Assembly: GCA_050084515.1 (NCBI GenBank)
Contig: CM114273.1
Location: forward strand, 37,014,001 to 37,078,000
Source: Blasia pusilla
Taxonomy: Eukaryota; Marchantiophyta; Marchantiopsida; Blasiales
Direction: 5' to 3'
Length of the DNA stretch: 64,000 bases
A model generated the notes under the pieces. The model was not told the origin of the DNA. It saw nothing but the letters and a program-made list of their open reading frames with translations, and made no database searches. Shown one piece after another: positions 43,083 through 55,749 of the stretch. Position numbers and translations under genes: made by a program. Each line of letters begins with the position of its first letter. Position 1 is the first letter of the stretch.

Positions 43083-45392
43083 CTACTCGCTTTGGTGCCC
43101 TCTCCGGCCCTCGGTCCAGACGTAACTCAAGATGTAAACTGACACACCTGGTGCGTGTATGACCATACCTCTAACAATAGTCACAAAAATAACCTCTTGG
43201 TGCAGCACCATCAAGTCCTCCATTCTGAGGCACACATCCATGACCTTGACAAGTGCAATCGCGCTGGTGATGGGCTCCACCACTTGACCAACAAGTAATA
43301 GTAGGCGGTTGTTGCTAAGCCGCATAAGAAGGCGCAGGTCTCTGTGGCACGGCCTCCCGGTATCCTCCCTGAGCTCGTGGTGCCACAGTCGACCTATCTT
43401 GGAGTCCACCTTGTTGCACACGTGGTGCAGAAAATCGTGACTGCTCTCGCCCAGAACCCATGGTGGCTATGCTCTCCTCCGCCATGTTGCGCTCAATGTT
43501 CTCGGCGGTCCTAAAAACATCTCTCAACATAGGGGAGGTGTTCATAAGAAGCATCCCCTCCTGTACCCATATCCGTAGGGTCCGATCCAGCATCGCGTAT
43601 CATGACTGGATAGCCTAAGCCTCTATCACCCCCTGAGTGACGTTGATCGAGCGGCACAAGCGATGTAAGCCTCACACAAACTCTCACCCGGGCGCCTTTG
43701 GAAGTCGTGGATGCTCTGCAACTTCTCCGTCCGTACCCCTTTGTAGCTCACCCTCAACTCAGCAAAGAACTCAACCACAAGGTTGAACCTGGGACGAACC
43801 CGACTAGACGGTGCAACTGCTCCAATGCGAGTGACCCCTCCTAAAACGTCACTAGTGGAAGAGCCTCTCCTGACTCCTCCTCCTCATCTGGGAATGGCTC
43901 CATCCATGACACATAATGTGGATCATAGTAGAGCCTCCATGCCTTGATCCCGCGTGCATATCTCTGAGAGAACTCATGGAAATCGTCCATGGGCGCCCCC
44001 TCTAAATGCTGGAACATACCGTTCCATGCTATAAGCGGTTTGAAATCTCTAGAGTTCCTGGCCCGCTGAGGTCGCACCAACTCCTAAACTCTGCTATGAA
44101 ATCGTGCAACTCAATCGTGTCTACTGCATCTGAAAACCTATGCGGTCCTCTACCCCGGTCGTCCATCTCGTACGCCCAACTGGTAGGACCACTCACAATG
44201 TGTGGTGATGTGCTCACAAACTCCTCTACACCCTCCCCATCGTCTGATGATGACACAGAAGGAGGTCGAGGTGGTCCCTCATGTGGAGACCCTCGGAACC
44301 TCGTGCCACTCCACGTAAAACCTCTAGAGCTACTCTCGAGTTCACCACCTCGTGTCGCGCCCCTACTCTCCTTCAACGTCAATCTTTAGTGTTGCGGAAG
44401 CGTACGTTCAGTAGGTCATGATCTCATCGCCAATCTGCACCCAAACACGCACTCTCCTTAGTCAGGTCTAGGCCAACCAGCGTTCCAACCCACCGAGTTC
44501 TCAACTCGGCGTCTCATCAAACTCAACCTTCCTTAGTTCCTAGTTTCCAAAACATGGCAAGTCCTTCAAGACTTGGAACAGACTTCCTGGTTAGTCTAGG
44601 GATCTGAAACGGCACTTGCGCGCCTAGCGATCCCAACTGTTCAACGGACCTCATGTGAGTTCCAAACCGAGACCCAAGTAATTGAGTCGCGAGGTGAAAT
44701 GCAAGAGGGATGTCTAAAATCGACTCATTAGACTTGGTGCAGGTTTTCCAACCCAACCCCCAAACTCACGTTCTGTTCCATGCCCTTGAGCCGCCCCGCG
44801 GCGCCCAAAGTGGGGTTCGGGTTCCAAGCACTCTCAAAGACCTTCTCCCTTCCTAGTACTTCTGGGGTTCTCCAATAACCCCCCCTGGAAAAGGAGGGTC
44901 GGGCCCTTCATTGTGGCCCTCAACCCGATTCTACTTACAGTCGTTTCCGGGTTGTTTCTCAGCCGTTACTCAAGCGTTTGCAGAGATCTTTGGTGCGTTT
45001 GAACTGGCTTTCTATAAGCTTTCTAATGCATCCTTATTTAATCCAAACGCATCTTGTCGCTAAAAGTTATGGCCATAAATACAGTCAGAAACTCTCAAAC
45101 GCTAGTGGCGTTCCAAATCCGGATTCTTCCTTTGGCAACCCACTTCCTAGACTCGACTTCTTTCAAGTCTCATTCCGCGTTTGGTCCAGGTTTAGCCGTC
45201 GCCACCACAACATCTGAAACGCGACGCCTCGCTCGCGTCTCGTCTATTGTCTCCTCTTTGAGATTACTCCAACGCGCAAACCATCTTAGCGTGAGCCCGC
45301 TAATGTTCCGATGTTCCGCTTGGCACTCGTTTGGTCATGAGGGTCGCGACACCTCGCCTCTCAAAGTCTTGAACAGACGCCATGATGAACCT
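43083..45392 (-). pseudogene. Gag of copy B, split by a nested element
   Basis: A probable start (ATGGCGTCTGTTC, ATG near 45383) encodes about eleven residues (MASVQDFERRG). It is then interrupted by the 999-bp element at 44353-45351 and resumes at GELESSSRGF (near 44350). The downstream part includes SPHIVSGPTSWAYEMDD, RYARGIKAWRLYYDPHYVSW and MLRDVFRTAENIERNMAEES. Frames are broken at several points (for example near 43620 and 44060), and the segment just before the zinc knuckle is deleted relative to copy A. Confidence 0.8.
44353..45351. mobile_element. Nested solo LTR/TRIM-like element (TG...CA, 5-bp TSD)
   Basis: 999 bp, beginning TGTCGCGCCCCTACTCTCC and ending GAGGGTCGCGACA, flanked by 5-bp direct repeats CCTCG (44348-44352 and 45352-45356). 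Copy A at about 4350 carries the uninterrupted site, so the insertion is younger than the split of A and B. A second copy sits at 62221-63249. It has no protein-coding capacity; both ends and the 5-bp duplication fit a solo LTR or a non-autonomous LTR-type element. Confidence 0.88.
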
Positions 45393-45837
45393 CGTGCCCT
45401 CTCACCCGATCACTCTCAACCTCGCGAGTAATCCCTCAATCACTCATCCCAAACATGCGGCACTCAATCTACACTCTCCCTCCCCGAGACGTGTAACGTG
45501 CGGCAACACGCGGCGTGGTGCGGCAAATCGATCAGGCTATCATCTCATCGACAACCTACCCTCAACTCCGAACATCCCACACAGGTCTATGTCCCCTAAA
45601 CCACATACATGAACCATGCTCTCAGCATCCACACAACCCAATATCCCCAAATAAACTACCCAAATCCCATAATCCCTCACACGTGCAGGGTAAAGGACCA
45701 AAATGGGTAACCTGAACACATGTCGATGTCGCTCCTCAGCAACTGCAATTCTCGACCCCAACTCGGTCGTGGAGACAACTCCTCCAATCAGCAAGTCATA
45801 CTCCCCCCGTACTGACACTACTCAAAACTCCTCGATG

Positions 45838-47756
45838 GATAGTGCGGTTCCAGCGGAATGGTGCGGCGTTGCAAGCGGCACGGAACGGCTACGAGCAGCA
45901 CTACCCTCGATGGTGGGATGCGGCACTCGGAAGCATACCCTCCTCAATCAACAATAAACCCACACTCTACTCCACAATGACGGTGCGGCTCCGTGATCGA
46001 GACGGTGCGGTGCGCCACGAGCGGCACGGCGTAGCAATGGGCGGCGCGTTGCGGCTACGAGCATCACGACACGGTACTCGATCGTCGTCCAGCGGCTCCC
46101 ACCTCAAGACATGGCAAAGCGGGATGAAGACTCCAAGATAGTACTCACAGTCGGTCGGTGTCGGATTGCGGCAATGAAAAGATTGCAGCCATGATACAAA
46201 ACGTGGCGGCAGGTAAAATTCGGCGAGTAAGCGGCCGTCAATCAGATTGTCAGCTATGGGACGGCATGGGACGGCAGATAACGGCAACGGACGGAGGTGA
46301 ACGGATGGCGTATGCGGGTGGATGGACAGACAAACAGCCGGAATAGCCACGGACGTAACTGCGTAGCCCAAACCGCGCACCTCGCGGCTGCTACGTCGTG
46401 GTAGGCAAGTAGATCGGCGACGATCGCTGTGGCCCACACGCGGCGGCTGGCTACGCGGCCGAGAAGTGACTACTGAAGTAGGGCGGCAGCAAGCGCGCAG
46501 CCGAATATAGCGTACGGCTGGGAAAACAACCACAGTTGGGCTCGGCGGCAACAGGCTACGAGGTCGAAGTCCCGGCGATGGCTGGACTCTGGAGGACTCG
46601 GCAAGCAGGGTCGCTGCTGGAGGTGGTAGCAAGGCCGATGGCCGTGCACAGATGCAGGCACGGGACGCGCGGCCACCGTGGGACCCGGACGTACTCAAGG
46701 CGCGGCAGTCGGGCGTCGTCCGGCGGCTGTACATACGGCAGCAACAGACCCGGTGGCAGTTGCAGGTGTCGCGGGGAAGAGGGAGCCGAAAGCGGCTAAA
46801 CACGGACGGCAGCGTTGCGACAGAGGAGGCGGCGCTGACGGCGAAAGCTGTGGACAGTAACAATCAGAGGCAGCAGACGGAGGCGACAGCAATCCGGCAG
46901 CGACTCAAGGCAACGAAGGGCCGGAACGGGGCAGAGAGACTGGCGGCGAGGCTGGCATGGTGCAACTATGGCGTCGGTGGCAAGTGGACGTTGTCCCACC
47001 CCAAAAATGTTTGTCTTCTTACTAAAATACCCCCGGGAAAACTTGGCCTCCACTAAAACTGCTTGATTTAACTGTTCCCTCTCGGCCCTCCACAATCAGT
47101 GGGTCAACTCTCCTCAAATAAAATTTTCCACTCAACTTCTACTCCCAAGCACATTTTTGCTTGTCCTATCCACTCAATCATAAAAAGTTTTTTATTTTTC
47201 TATCCATCAACAAGGATTTTGGAAAGTTCACTCACACCTTGGAACGGTGGCTATGGCAGCCCAACAAAACCTGTCATAACTTGGCGCTCAGCTAATGAAA
47301 TTGTGCACCGTTTCTTCCACAGCGTGCACAACTTCCTGATCTACGATGGTGTCAAATAAGTTTCTTCATTTGATCTCCTAACAAAAACTTATAGGGACTG
47401 TCGTGCAGCCCATTGTCTCTTTCTCCACGCAAAATTCGCAGCACTTCCGCGCTGATTTCTTCCAACACCAACTTCACCCTGTAAAACACAGAAACCAGAG
47501 AGCTATACACTGCTCCCAAGAGCACCGGCATGGGTAATCGGCCCCCACACTCAAATTCTACCAAAATTTGGGCAACACTTCCGCGCGCCCCTCTCATGTA
47601 CGAAAAAACGGCAAAGGAAAACAGCAAATTCACTGACTCTTGCTCCCGTGAGCACTCCCATGAGTCATGAAGCACGGAAAGAAAAACTAACCTGCAAACA
47701 AAGCAAAACTCCAGCAAGCTCCCATATTGTAGCTCTCATTCTCTCATTCTCTCTTT
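45838..47756 (-). other. Leader region of copy B, first part strongly GC-rich
   Basis: Between the gag start and the LTR, copy B has 1.9 kb absent from copy A. The 45838-46980 part is GC-rich with many 'gtgcggc' and 'cggca' words and long open frames in several frames, the expected effect of few A/T-rich stops. The composition changes abruptly at about 46985. It could be the original 5' leader lost from copy A or a foreign insertion in copy B. I do not regard the long frames as genes. Confidence 0.55.
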
Positions 47757-48270
47757 GTCAAGTACGCTCGGATCTCTCTCAACACCATCTCACACCATAG
47801 CTCTCAATGGTGTGCACTCTCTCTCATGTCAAACAAAACCCACTCTCCTAATGAGAGGCTTGGGTTACACCCACAAGGCAAGGGAGCATAGCTCCACCGC
47901 CTCATGCCAAGAGGTTCAACAAAGAGAGAATAAGCTCTCAAGCTCTCTCTCTTGGAGGTATATCCCCTTCCCTCTCCCAAGCCCTCTCAACGGTAACCTA
48001 TGCTCGCAAGTCACCTCCTTGGCTCTTGACCTGCTGTAGCGGGTCAAGAGCCACTTCCCAAAGTGGAAACTCAACTATCCCCAATATGGAAATTTACCCG
48101 AAATAGTAAGTTTCTCTATATGGCTCCAAATGAGCCGAAACGAAAGGGAAACCTGCTCTCTCACGTTTCCCACGGCCTCAACACGTCATTCTCGACCTCC
48201 TGGGCTTGTCCTCCGCTACTTGTGCAGACGCTCTGCTAGATCCTACTGATATATCCTAACAGTCGTGACA
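47757..48270 (-). repeat. Right (5') LTR of copy B
   Basis: It matches 37602-38112 from 'aagtacgctcggatctct' to the end ...GTCGTGACA at 48270. The inner ~130 bp of the left LTR have no counterpart here, so the two LTRs of this copy are not identical in extent. Confidence 0.78.
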
Positions 48271-49040
48271 ACGTAGTATCCATAAATTTATAGGTAACGT
48301 TTTATGATATGTAGACTTAGATCCAAACTCTTTTAGTATCTGTATATACTACTTTTCATCTTGAAGTCCAAAGTATAAAAGAAGCAATAATATTGACACC
48401 CATAAAACTTGGAATCAAATTCCAAGGAACCACATTTAACTAACACATGATCACAAAATCTGACCATATTATATCTGATCAAAAAATCTGAACACAAAGC
48501 ATATGAGTTGATCTCATTTTTGGCAAACTGGGTGATATTTAAAATGCTTCATGGATCACAAAATCTCCTTTGCTACCACTATTTCCAAGAACATGAAGGA
48601 AACAACCAAAAGCCTTAATCTACCCATTTCTTCAAGTTCAATTCAAGCCAGAGTACATTTTTTCCTATTGCAACCCCTAATATTCGTTGAGGGGGATCAT
48701 CCCCCTCATTGGTTTGCCATAACGCATACTCTGGCTCCAAGACACTCTGGATTGTGACCCGCATAACCCCATGTGGAATGTCTTTGCCATGACACTTATC
48801 ACGACCGGATATCCCTATATCACTCCATGAGCAAGTATATGGCGAGGATTTATGTGTTCTGTGAAGGAGACATCATCGCCTATCTGCAACTGCATGATCA
48901 AAGTGTGATTAAATGGTTCCCAACCAGATTCTAACTTGAATGGGGAATATCACACATGTCTTCAGATGTCATATAAAAAACAAGCAGCAAGCTTACAAAA
49001 AACACTAATACTTGAAAATGACATGAGCATTGGCTATTAC
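48271..49040. other. Spacer, nothing supported
   Basis: AT-rich sequence with no convincing coding exon, between copy B and the transposase-like pseudogene. Short plus-strand frames here lack any recognisable domain. Confidence 0.4.
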
Positions 49041-51660
49041 CTGTTTTTTTTGCCTCCCCCCACTCGACTTAGGCTCGCTGTCACATCCTTCACTTCCAAA
49101 ATCAGAGTGCACTTTGGATTTAGACTTCTTCTTCATTGGAGATGGTTTCACTAGCAAACCATCTTCAAGATTCTTTTCTAGCAGAATCTCTTGAGTCCTC
49201 TTCTTTTGTGCCCCTACATAAATTTTTTTTTTCCAGATTTAATCATACAAGACAATGATCATATTTTAAAGATCTGAAGTCTTTTTACAGCGATCAAGAT
49301 CTGAAAATTTTTTACAGCAATCAAAAAATGCCTCAAGACCTGAATACGTGCTATTTTCCATACTAAAAAGATCAAAAACCTTAAACAAGCATCCATCAAG
49401 GAGAACCTTAAACTCTAACCAAATTTTGTGAGAGAGCATGTAGAAGAAAACTTACCCTCACGGTTGGAGTTCACCTCTCCATCCGGCTTCATTGGAGGGC
49501 TCCTAATCTTCTCATTTCCTACTGGAAAACATTGAAGAGCATTAGAAGAAAGTGAAAAAAAAATTCATGGACAACTTCAAATTGCAACAAAATCAATATT
49601 CTCATTTATGAGTAGGCTTTCCACTCCCACTTTGGCTTTAAAGATATTGTAAGAAAACATACACTGTGGTAAGAGTTTAGGATACCTTTCCGACCCAATG
49701 TGGCCTCTCCATCACTTGAGTAGCCACTCAAAGGATCTTTGAATGTAGGCATAGTGTCTTTCTTTCCTACATGTCCAATCAATTGAATATGAAGTCACAT
49801 AAGATGAAGCATCGTAACCATTATTTGGTATCATACCTGAATAAAGGAAAGGTAGAAAAAAAATTGGAGCACCTATATCCACACTACATATCTTTAGGAG
49901 AGACATGAATCGAAGGAGTTGTCACCATGCGCACTCCTACACAAGTATGTAGGTGCGATTAATTTTGAGCTACACTTCAAAAGCCTTGTGGCTAGGAAAG
50001 TTTAGGAAAAACCTTGGCGGATTGAGCTTGCTTCTCCACCTAACTTGATGGAGGGAGCAACTATCTTTTGATTCCCTATAACAATATGTGAAGTCCAGCT
50101 TAAGTAACTAACCTAATTAAGTAATCTGAAATCTCAATAACTAACTTGAAATGTAAGAATTGGAGATATCTGATTACTTGAATTTCCTAACTATATTGTA
50201 CCTGGGCCCTTATGTGTGGCCTCTCCATCACTTGAGCCGCCACTTAGTGGATCTACATTTTGTAACGGCACTTGTCTCCTTCCTCTCATATCCACACCCA
50301 CATCTTCATACACAGTTTAAAAATAAACTACATTGCTGAATTCAAGACAAGCACAAGAGCATGGAAATAACACTAAGAAATTACCTTCGGTTGGAAGGAT
50401 TGCACATATAGTTGTGTATTGAAGTACATAAGACAATAACAAATACTCAAATGAGGATTTGCCCAAGCATACAATGATTTCTTACAAATGGACATACCTT
50501 CTTGCACTTTAGACTCCGTCATGCGTGGTGTTGAGTGGGCATTGGAAGCCTCTGCCCCTATTGTCCTCCGTGCAAGATCTGCAACTATTTGGACGAGATT
50601 TGCAATCTTTCTACTTAATTCTGATGTGCTAGAACTTAACTCATACCTTAAAAGCTTTACATCCTCTACCCATTATTGCTCTTGCACCTCTAGTTGATTG
50701 GTAACTTGTGAGTCCACGGCATTCCGCAAAACACAAAACAGAGTGAAGAGGGTATAATGATTTAGCCTATCAATGTACAAGCACGTTTAAAGACATACTT
50801 CCAAGTAACATGAATGCTTCATGTTCCATGCTATACCACTCAAGGATGGACCTTACCTTTGAGCCCCCATTGAAATGTGTAGTATTTCGTAACTCCCTCT
50901 GATTCTGAGTTTCTGTTGTTCCTCCCTCGTACAAGCCAACTCAACATTATAAGAATCTAAGAAATGTACCTAATGTTAAAAAAAGTACATGTTTTATCTT
51001 TCTTTACTCCATTTGGTTGGAATGAATGCACCCATAGTTGTGTATTGAAGTAGATTAGCAATAAGATTATAGTGGAAGTAAGGAACATCATCTCAAATAA
51101 GGAGTTGCAAAGAACACTTACAACCCCAATCCTCACACCCTGAACACCTGACGGTCCATTGGGATTCGGATTCTCCACCTTGCCCCTTGCTGATTTCATT
51201 ACTTCAGCTTTCATCTTGGCTGCGTCGGACAACAGTAGTCTACGAGGCGTTCCCATTCTACATGCTTATGATTGGGGTGACATTTCACCGCACGATGCCC
51301 TCCCTCGCTCTTGAAGTAAGTCATCACCATGTATCTCTCAATCTTCAATAAAGAAGACATCTTCTTCCTTAAGCAATCCAGGTTTAACCTAGATGCACCA
51401 ACATACTCCCAAGCCATGTCCATATGATTGCAGATGGTGGCCATGCAAATACTATCTTGTTTATCTATGTCCACACATGAGATATCTAAGTAACGCATCG
51501 TCCATACCTTTACATCACTCAACCATGCCTCATAACCAGGGGCCCCATTATCGGCCCATCCAGTCTCCAATAACTCACATCTGGGTCGAAGATGGGCCTT
51601 GTTCCGCTCTGAGGCCTCTTTGTTCCAAAGCTCACGCTTTGTAAGGCGATGGCCAGATCC
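49040..51660 (-). pseudogene. Multi-exon gene resembling plant En/Spm (Ptta-type) transposase, decayed
   Basis: The minus strand shows a chain of exon-like blocks. Block 1 (about 51655-51250) reads LTKRELWNKEASERNKAHL, YLDISCVDIDKQDSICMATI and KHVEWERLVDYC. A frame shift leads to SDAAKMKAEVMKSARGKVEN and GPSGVQGVRIG (about 51240-51110), the layout of the conserved C-terminal part of plant transposase family PF03004 as I remember it. Block 2 (about 50697-50498) reads VEDVKLLRYELSSSTSELSR and IANLVQIVADLARRT, has one in-frame stop, and ends at an AAG|GTATGT donor. Several short blocks follow with a recurring G-x-SSDGEAT motif (near 50240 and 49715) and a Lys-rich end (49200-49060). The frame shift and stop argue for a pseudogene. 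No CACTA-type termini were identified, so a domesticated or host gene cannot be excluded. Confidence 0.5.
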
Positions 51661-53520
51661 TCACTTCTCTTCTTTCACATCAGAACACTCATCATATAAT
51701 TAGTAGTGAAATTATATTTCTCCCTCGACTTCTCTTATAATGTCGTTGCTCTAAATCGACAAACACATGCTCGATCTAGAGCCATAACGCTACCATCCTC
51801 CACCCTCAACTACATTTGTGCAATCAGAGTTCATCACTAAGAGAGAGAGAGAGATGCCTCAAGAAAGTGTGGACATTCCGCAATGTGCCTTGGTAATCCA
51901 GATCTTGAGATACCAAAAGCATGTCGTGATACCACTTCCAATTGCGTATGCGCTCATGCATTCAATAAGCTCCCGTGTTGAATCAAAGAAGGAAGGCATG
52001 CAAATACAGAAATGAAGGAAAGGAAAGCGCTCAAGAAAATAGAGGCACGATACGTTTACTCTCATAGAAGAAAGCAAGAAAATAAAGGAGCATACCAACT
52101 GCCGGGCCACTCCCCATGACACTTTCCTACTACGCCACCACTCCTTGAGCGACAACACCCTGACCTAATGTAATCCACTACTTTAAATACATCTACATCT
52201 AGAACATACCCCCATCAACCCATGGAAATTGCATCAAGCAAGGAAGTTAAGCATTATATATATCACCCTCTAAAACAACCAGCGCAAACCAACAAGGTGG
52301 TATATGATGAGGTGAGTCGATAGTTGTTAAGAGTCATCTTTCTCATATTGAGCATAAGTACCACTTCTCCTTCAAGGATTTGGTGGGAGATCACATGTCA
52401 GAGTCCAGATTAACCTTAACTCTAACATCCTCGCTTCTATATAATACATAACATCATCAAGCTACATCTACATTCAACCATAAGAGGAATTCTCTCATGG
52501 TTGAAGGTTGATATGGCTTGAAAATATTATGTGCTTTTTAGGGTAAATTTTGATGTGTGAGTCATTTTAAGGTTGATAGCGTAGTTTTGTGGTCTTGTAT
52601 CTCCTAGCAATTGCAACTTGCAATGCCCATAAAGGACTTGCATGAAATGGACTCACAAGCTACTTACACGAGAAAAAACTCACAAGATGACGAAGTAAGG
52701 AAGGTGAGAATAAGAAAACATCCGTTGACGTGACTATTCCCAAGTGGAAAAGTTCATAAACTTCCAAATAAAAATAGAGCCCATAACTTACTAGAATCTG
52801 ACAGGTAGCTTAATGTTCCCATTTAAATATGCATGGCTTAAACCATTCATTGCAAGTCTCAAGAGTCAACTTCGGTGGGCATTTCACCCAATTTTGTTTC
52901 ATCTCAACAAGTATAACAGTAAATGATAGCATGCTCTGCTTGGCCATCCTCCATTATGCTAATGCTAATACTCATTAACTTTAAGATCCTAAATTCCGCT
53001 AGTGCTCTTTTCTAGAAGATTTGCTTCTCTAGATGCACCACTGCAATCGGAGCAACTCCGACTCTATTAACTGTGGTAGTTCAACTAATTTGATGTCATG
53101 TTCAAAAAGTCTACTAGTTGATATCATACTTTATATCCAATTCTCAATCTGTTGCTGTAATACTGTTGTTCGCTCCATGGAGACTGTGGACAGGACATAA
53201 AGCCAATACAGATTTCTGGGCAAAAGAATTGGAATAACAATTTCTTCAGTGTATCCTAAGACTTCTGCCAGATTCATGACTCAGACTGACTAAATGTCAC
53301 CTGCTTTCCTGCATGAGAGACGGCTGAATTCAGAAAGTGTCCACTACCTGCAGACTTGGATCACCTCAAGCTCGATATTTTTTTCTCAATTCCAATTTAG
53401 CTCAGAATACAGCAGGTGGCTACAACCACCACACTTAGCAGATCTCAAGCTCGATAATTTTTTGGATGAACACTCTGAATTGTATTAAGAATCTAGGCCA
53501 GAATGATTTTGGTTTGCACC
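51661..53520. other. Intergenic region, no supported gene
   Basis: It contains a (GA)n tract (51841-51853) and AT-rich sequence. No coding exon could be supported on either strand. The last 100-200 bp before 53520 probably include the 3' UTR of the minus-strand TFIIIC subunit gene. Confidence 0.4.
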
Positions 53521-55749
53521 CTAGACCCTAAACTCTGGAGTTTTCTCTTGGGTATTTCCCACATCCTGCTCTTTACTGTTGTCCACCATCCGAAACTTCA
53601 GTCTCCTTTCTGTCTTGCAAAGATTTGCAATTCTCTTCCTGGTGGTCTTCTCTTTACTTCCAGCCCCAGGAATCCTTTCTGCATCAGGAATTTTCTCATC
53701 TGCATGCACACTGAAGGTCAAGCATATATTCCAAATCTAGAGCTCTGACCATACAGACCGTTGCTACATACATTTCCCACATAAACCAAGAAACTCTTTA
53801 CTACCCTAAAAGGAGAGATGAACCAAACTAGTAAATAAATCCCAACAAAAAGGAGAAACACGAGAAAAGAAACCTACTTTTGAGATATATCCCAGTAACA
53901 TGTAATGCTGATTGATGCACGAAAGTTTCATGACAGGAAGAAGTATCTGGAGATACACCATCATTTTGTCCGGGTTGAAGTTTAGAGAAAGATAAGCCAA
54001 AGTTGAATCCCACCCTACTGAAAGTGTGGTGGCCATCATTTTCACCGAGGTATTACTGAGAGCCAAGCACAATGATTTGTTCTTGAGGCTCGGATTATAA
54101 GATTCAGCTAGATTTACACGGAGTCATTAGGTGGGAGTGTAAGAACCTCTGCGAGACTGGACGTTGTGTAATGACTCGTATAAATCCATTTGGCAGTAGC
54201 TCCAGTGTGAATCTGGTCTCGTAGATATCAGGATAGTTTAGGACTGCTTTCACACAAGGTAATGCAAGGTGATTCCTAAGGAGACATCTCCTGGAGCTGT
54301 GACTTTTTAAGTAGACATGAGAATTGTTGGGTGAGCCTTGTATGGAAAGCTCCACTCCTGGTTCATTACAGAGCTGACACAGATCAAGTTCAGTGAGATC
54401 CCGTTTTACTAGGGGACAGCTATCAGGAGTCATGACTGCTGTAGGATGGCAGTTCCGTAGTCTGCTAGTATAGCCTTTCATGAATGGTGTATACAAGTGT
54501 GTAATCTCATAGACAAGATAAGCCTGATGCAGGAATATTTCATGTGTGCGTATCACAAGAGTTCTCAAAAGTTGCTCATTAGGTGCATGTAGAATTGCTC
54601 ACGAATTTCCGACATTACTTTGACTTAAGCCCACCACAAAGTAACCCCAAAGGCTTTTTAGGAGAGCTATGCAGTACTTCAAATTTTGATCCGTTGCAGA
54701 ACTTACAGACAAACTCTTTATCTCACCATGTTCAGTAAAAATGAGGCAAGTCCCGATGGTTTCTTCGTACTCTCCCACCTACCAACATCAAAATGTGCAC
54801 ATATAAACAAACTATCTGTCACAAATCTCTGGAACCGGAAAAAAAATGTCCATTTCACAATCGGAATCACTCACTTGCTGAACATCAGTCACCTTGCTCT
54901 TCCATGTACAAGTTCTTCATGTACTGGATTGTAAAGACAGACAAGTATAGAAATAGCTTCTAGAAGTAAGTCACTCCATGTGAAAACATACCAGCTTCAG
55001 ATCATCTCCAAGAGTGAGAATGGGGTTTGTAGTGTCCAAGCCCTGTCCACATACATCCACTAACAGTCAGAAATGTTTGTATGGTTGATAAGCCTGAGCC
55101 TTTTGGCTGTACAATGCAATTCCATGACATTCCATTGATTAGACGGTTGATAATAGCATATAAATTGATATCTTTGATTACTTTGAGCTTGTAGCATGTG
55201 CATAAAAAGCAATTCCATGAACTTCTATTGTACATAGGATTCTTGTCAAACCCTACCCACAAATCCACCACCAGTCAGCAATTCTGAGTTTTTTTGGGCT
55301 CAAGCTGGTACCTTCTTTTATCTAGAATGCAATTCCAAGAACTTTTTTCAATTGTTTATTTGGACAACAGGGTATAAAGTGAGGGGTTCAATGAGCTTGT
55401 TGCATTTCTCTACAATCCAACCGCATGAGCTTCTGTTCACATATCTCTGTGTGGGATGTGATTAGATGCTCACTGATAATGTGTAAGCTGATAGGTTTGA
55501 TGATCCCAAGCTCATAACGTAATCGCTACAATCCAATTCCAAAACCTTCTATCTACACATGTCTGTGGGATGTAAGCAGATGCTTACCGACAGGGTGTAC
55601 GAGCAATTTGAAGGCAGTGCAGCACCATGGAACACTTCCTCAAGATCCAATAGCACGTACTCCTCATCTTCGTCATTGATTTCCTTTTGCTCTGAGGCCC
55701 CTGCTTTGTCCTCAACCACACCATCGGGCAATGCTAAGGATGATTCCAT
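53521..55749 (-). CDS. GTF3C6: General transcription factor 3C subunit 6-like protein (TFIIIC, 4 exons)
   Basis: This is a small subunit of TFIIIC, which recognises internal promoters (A/B boxes) of tRNA genes for RNA polymerase III in the nucleus. Exons 55749-55588, 55042-54992, 54778-54727 and 53699-53521 total 444 nt (147 residues) with consistent phases and GT-AG introns of 545, 213 and 1027 bp. Exon 1 gives an acidic start and EEYVLLDLEEVFHGAALP. Exon 2 is exactly GLDTTNPILTLGDDLKL and exon 3 is VGEYEETIGTCLIFTEH; these three form the TFIIIC_sub6 domain (PF10419). Exon 4 adds a basic tail with IANLCKTERRLKFRMVDN. Exons 2 and 3 are only 51 and 52 nt, so simple ORF scanning misses the gene. 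The exon 3-4 join is supported by phase; an extra small exon in the 1027-bp intron is possible. Confidence 0.87.

Larger units (their letters stand above)
37471..48270 (-). mobile_element. Ty3/gypsy LTR retrotransposon copy B with methyltransferase and PHD modules (decayed)
   Basis: Minus-strand order: 5' LTR (48270-about 47757), leader (about 47750-45390), gag (from an ATG near 45383 to about 43090, interrupted by a nested element), protease (about 42600-42490), C5 methyltransferase (about 41930-41060), reverse transcriptase (40602-39904), RNase H (39745-39212), integrase zinc-binding domain (about 38805-38665), PHD finger (38564-38433) and 3' LTR (38112-37471). An extra partial LTR copy lies at 38115-38243. 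Stops and frameshifts occur in every module and the integrase catalytic core is not found. Family identity with copy A is clear from gag through the methyltransferase. The outermost flanks do not show a clean 5-bp duplication. Confidence 0.87.

Noticed and set aside
45967-46863. 298-codon open frame on the minus strand, the longest in the window
   Set aside because: It lies in the GC-rich leader of copy B, where several frames on both strands are open together. The product is Arg/Pro/Ser-biased with no domain, as expected from composition.
54104-54568. 154-codon minus-strand frame within the TFIIIC subunit gene
   Set aside because: It falls in the third intron, has no family similarity I recognise, and the flanking exons join in phase without it.
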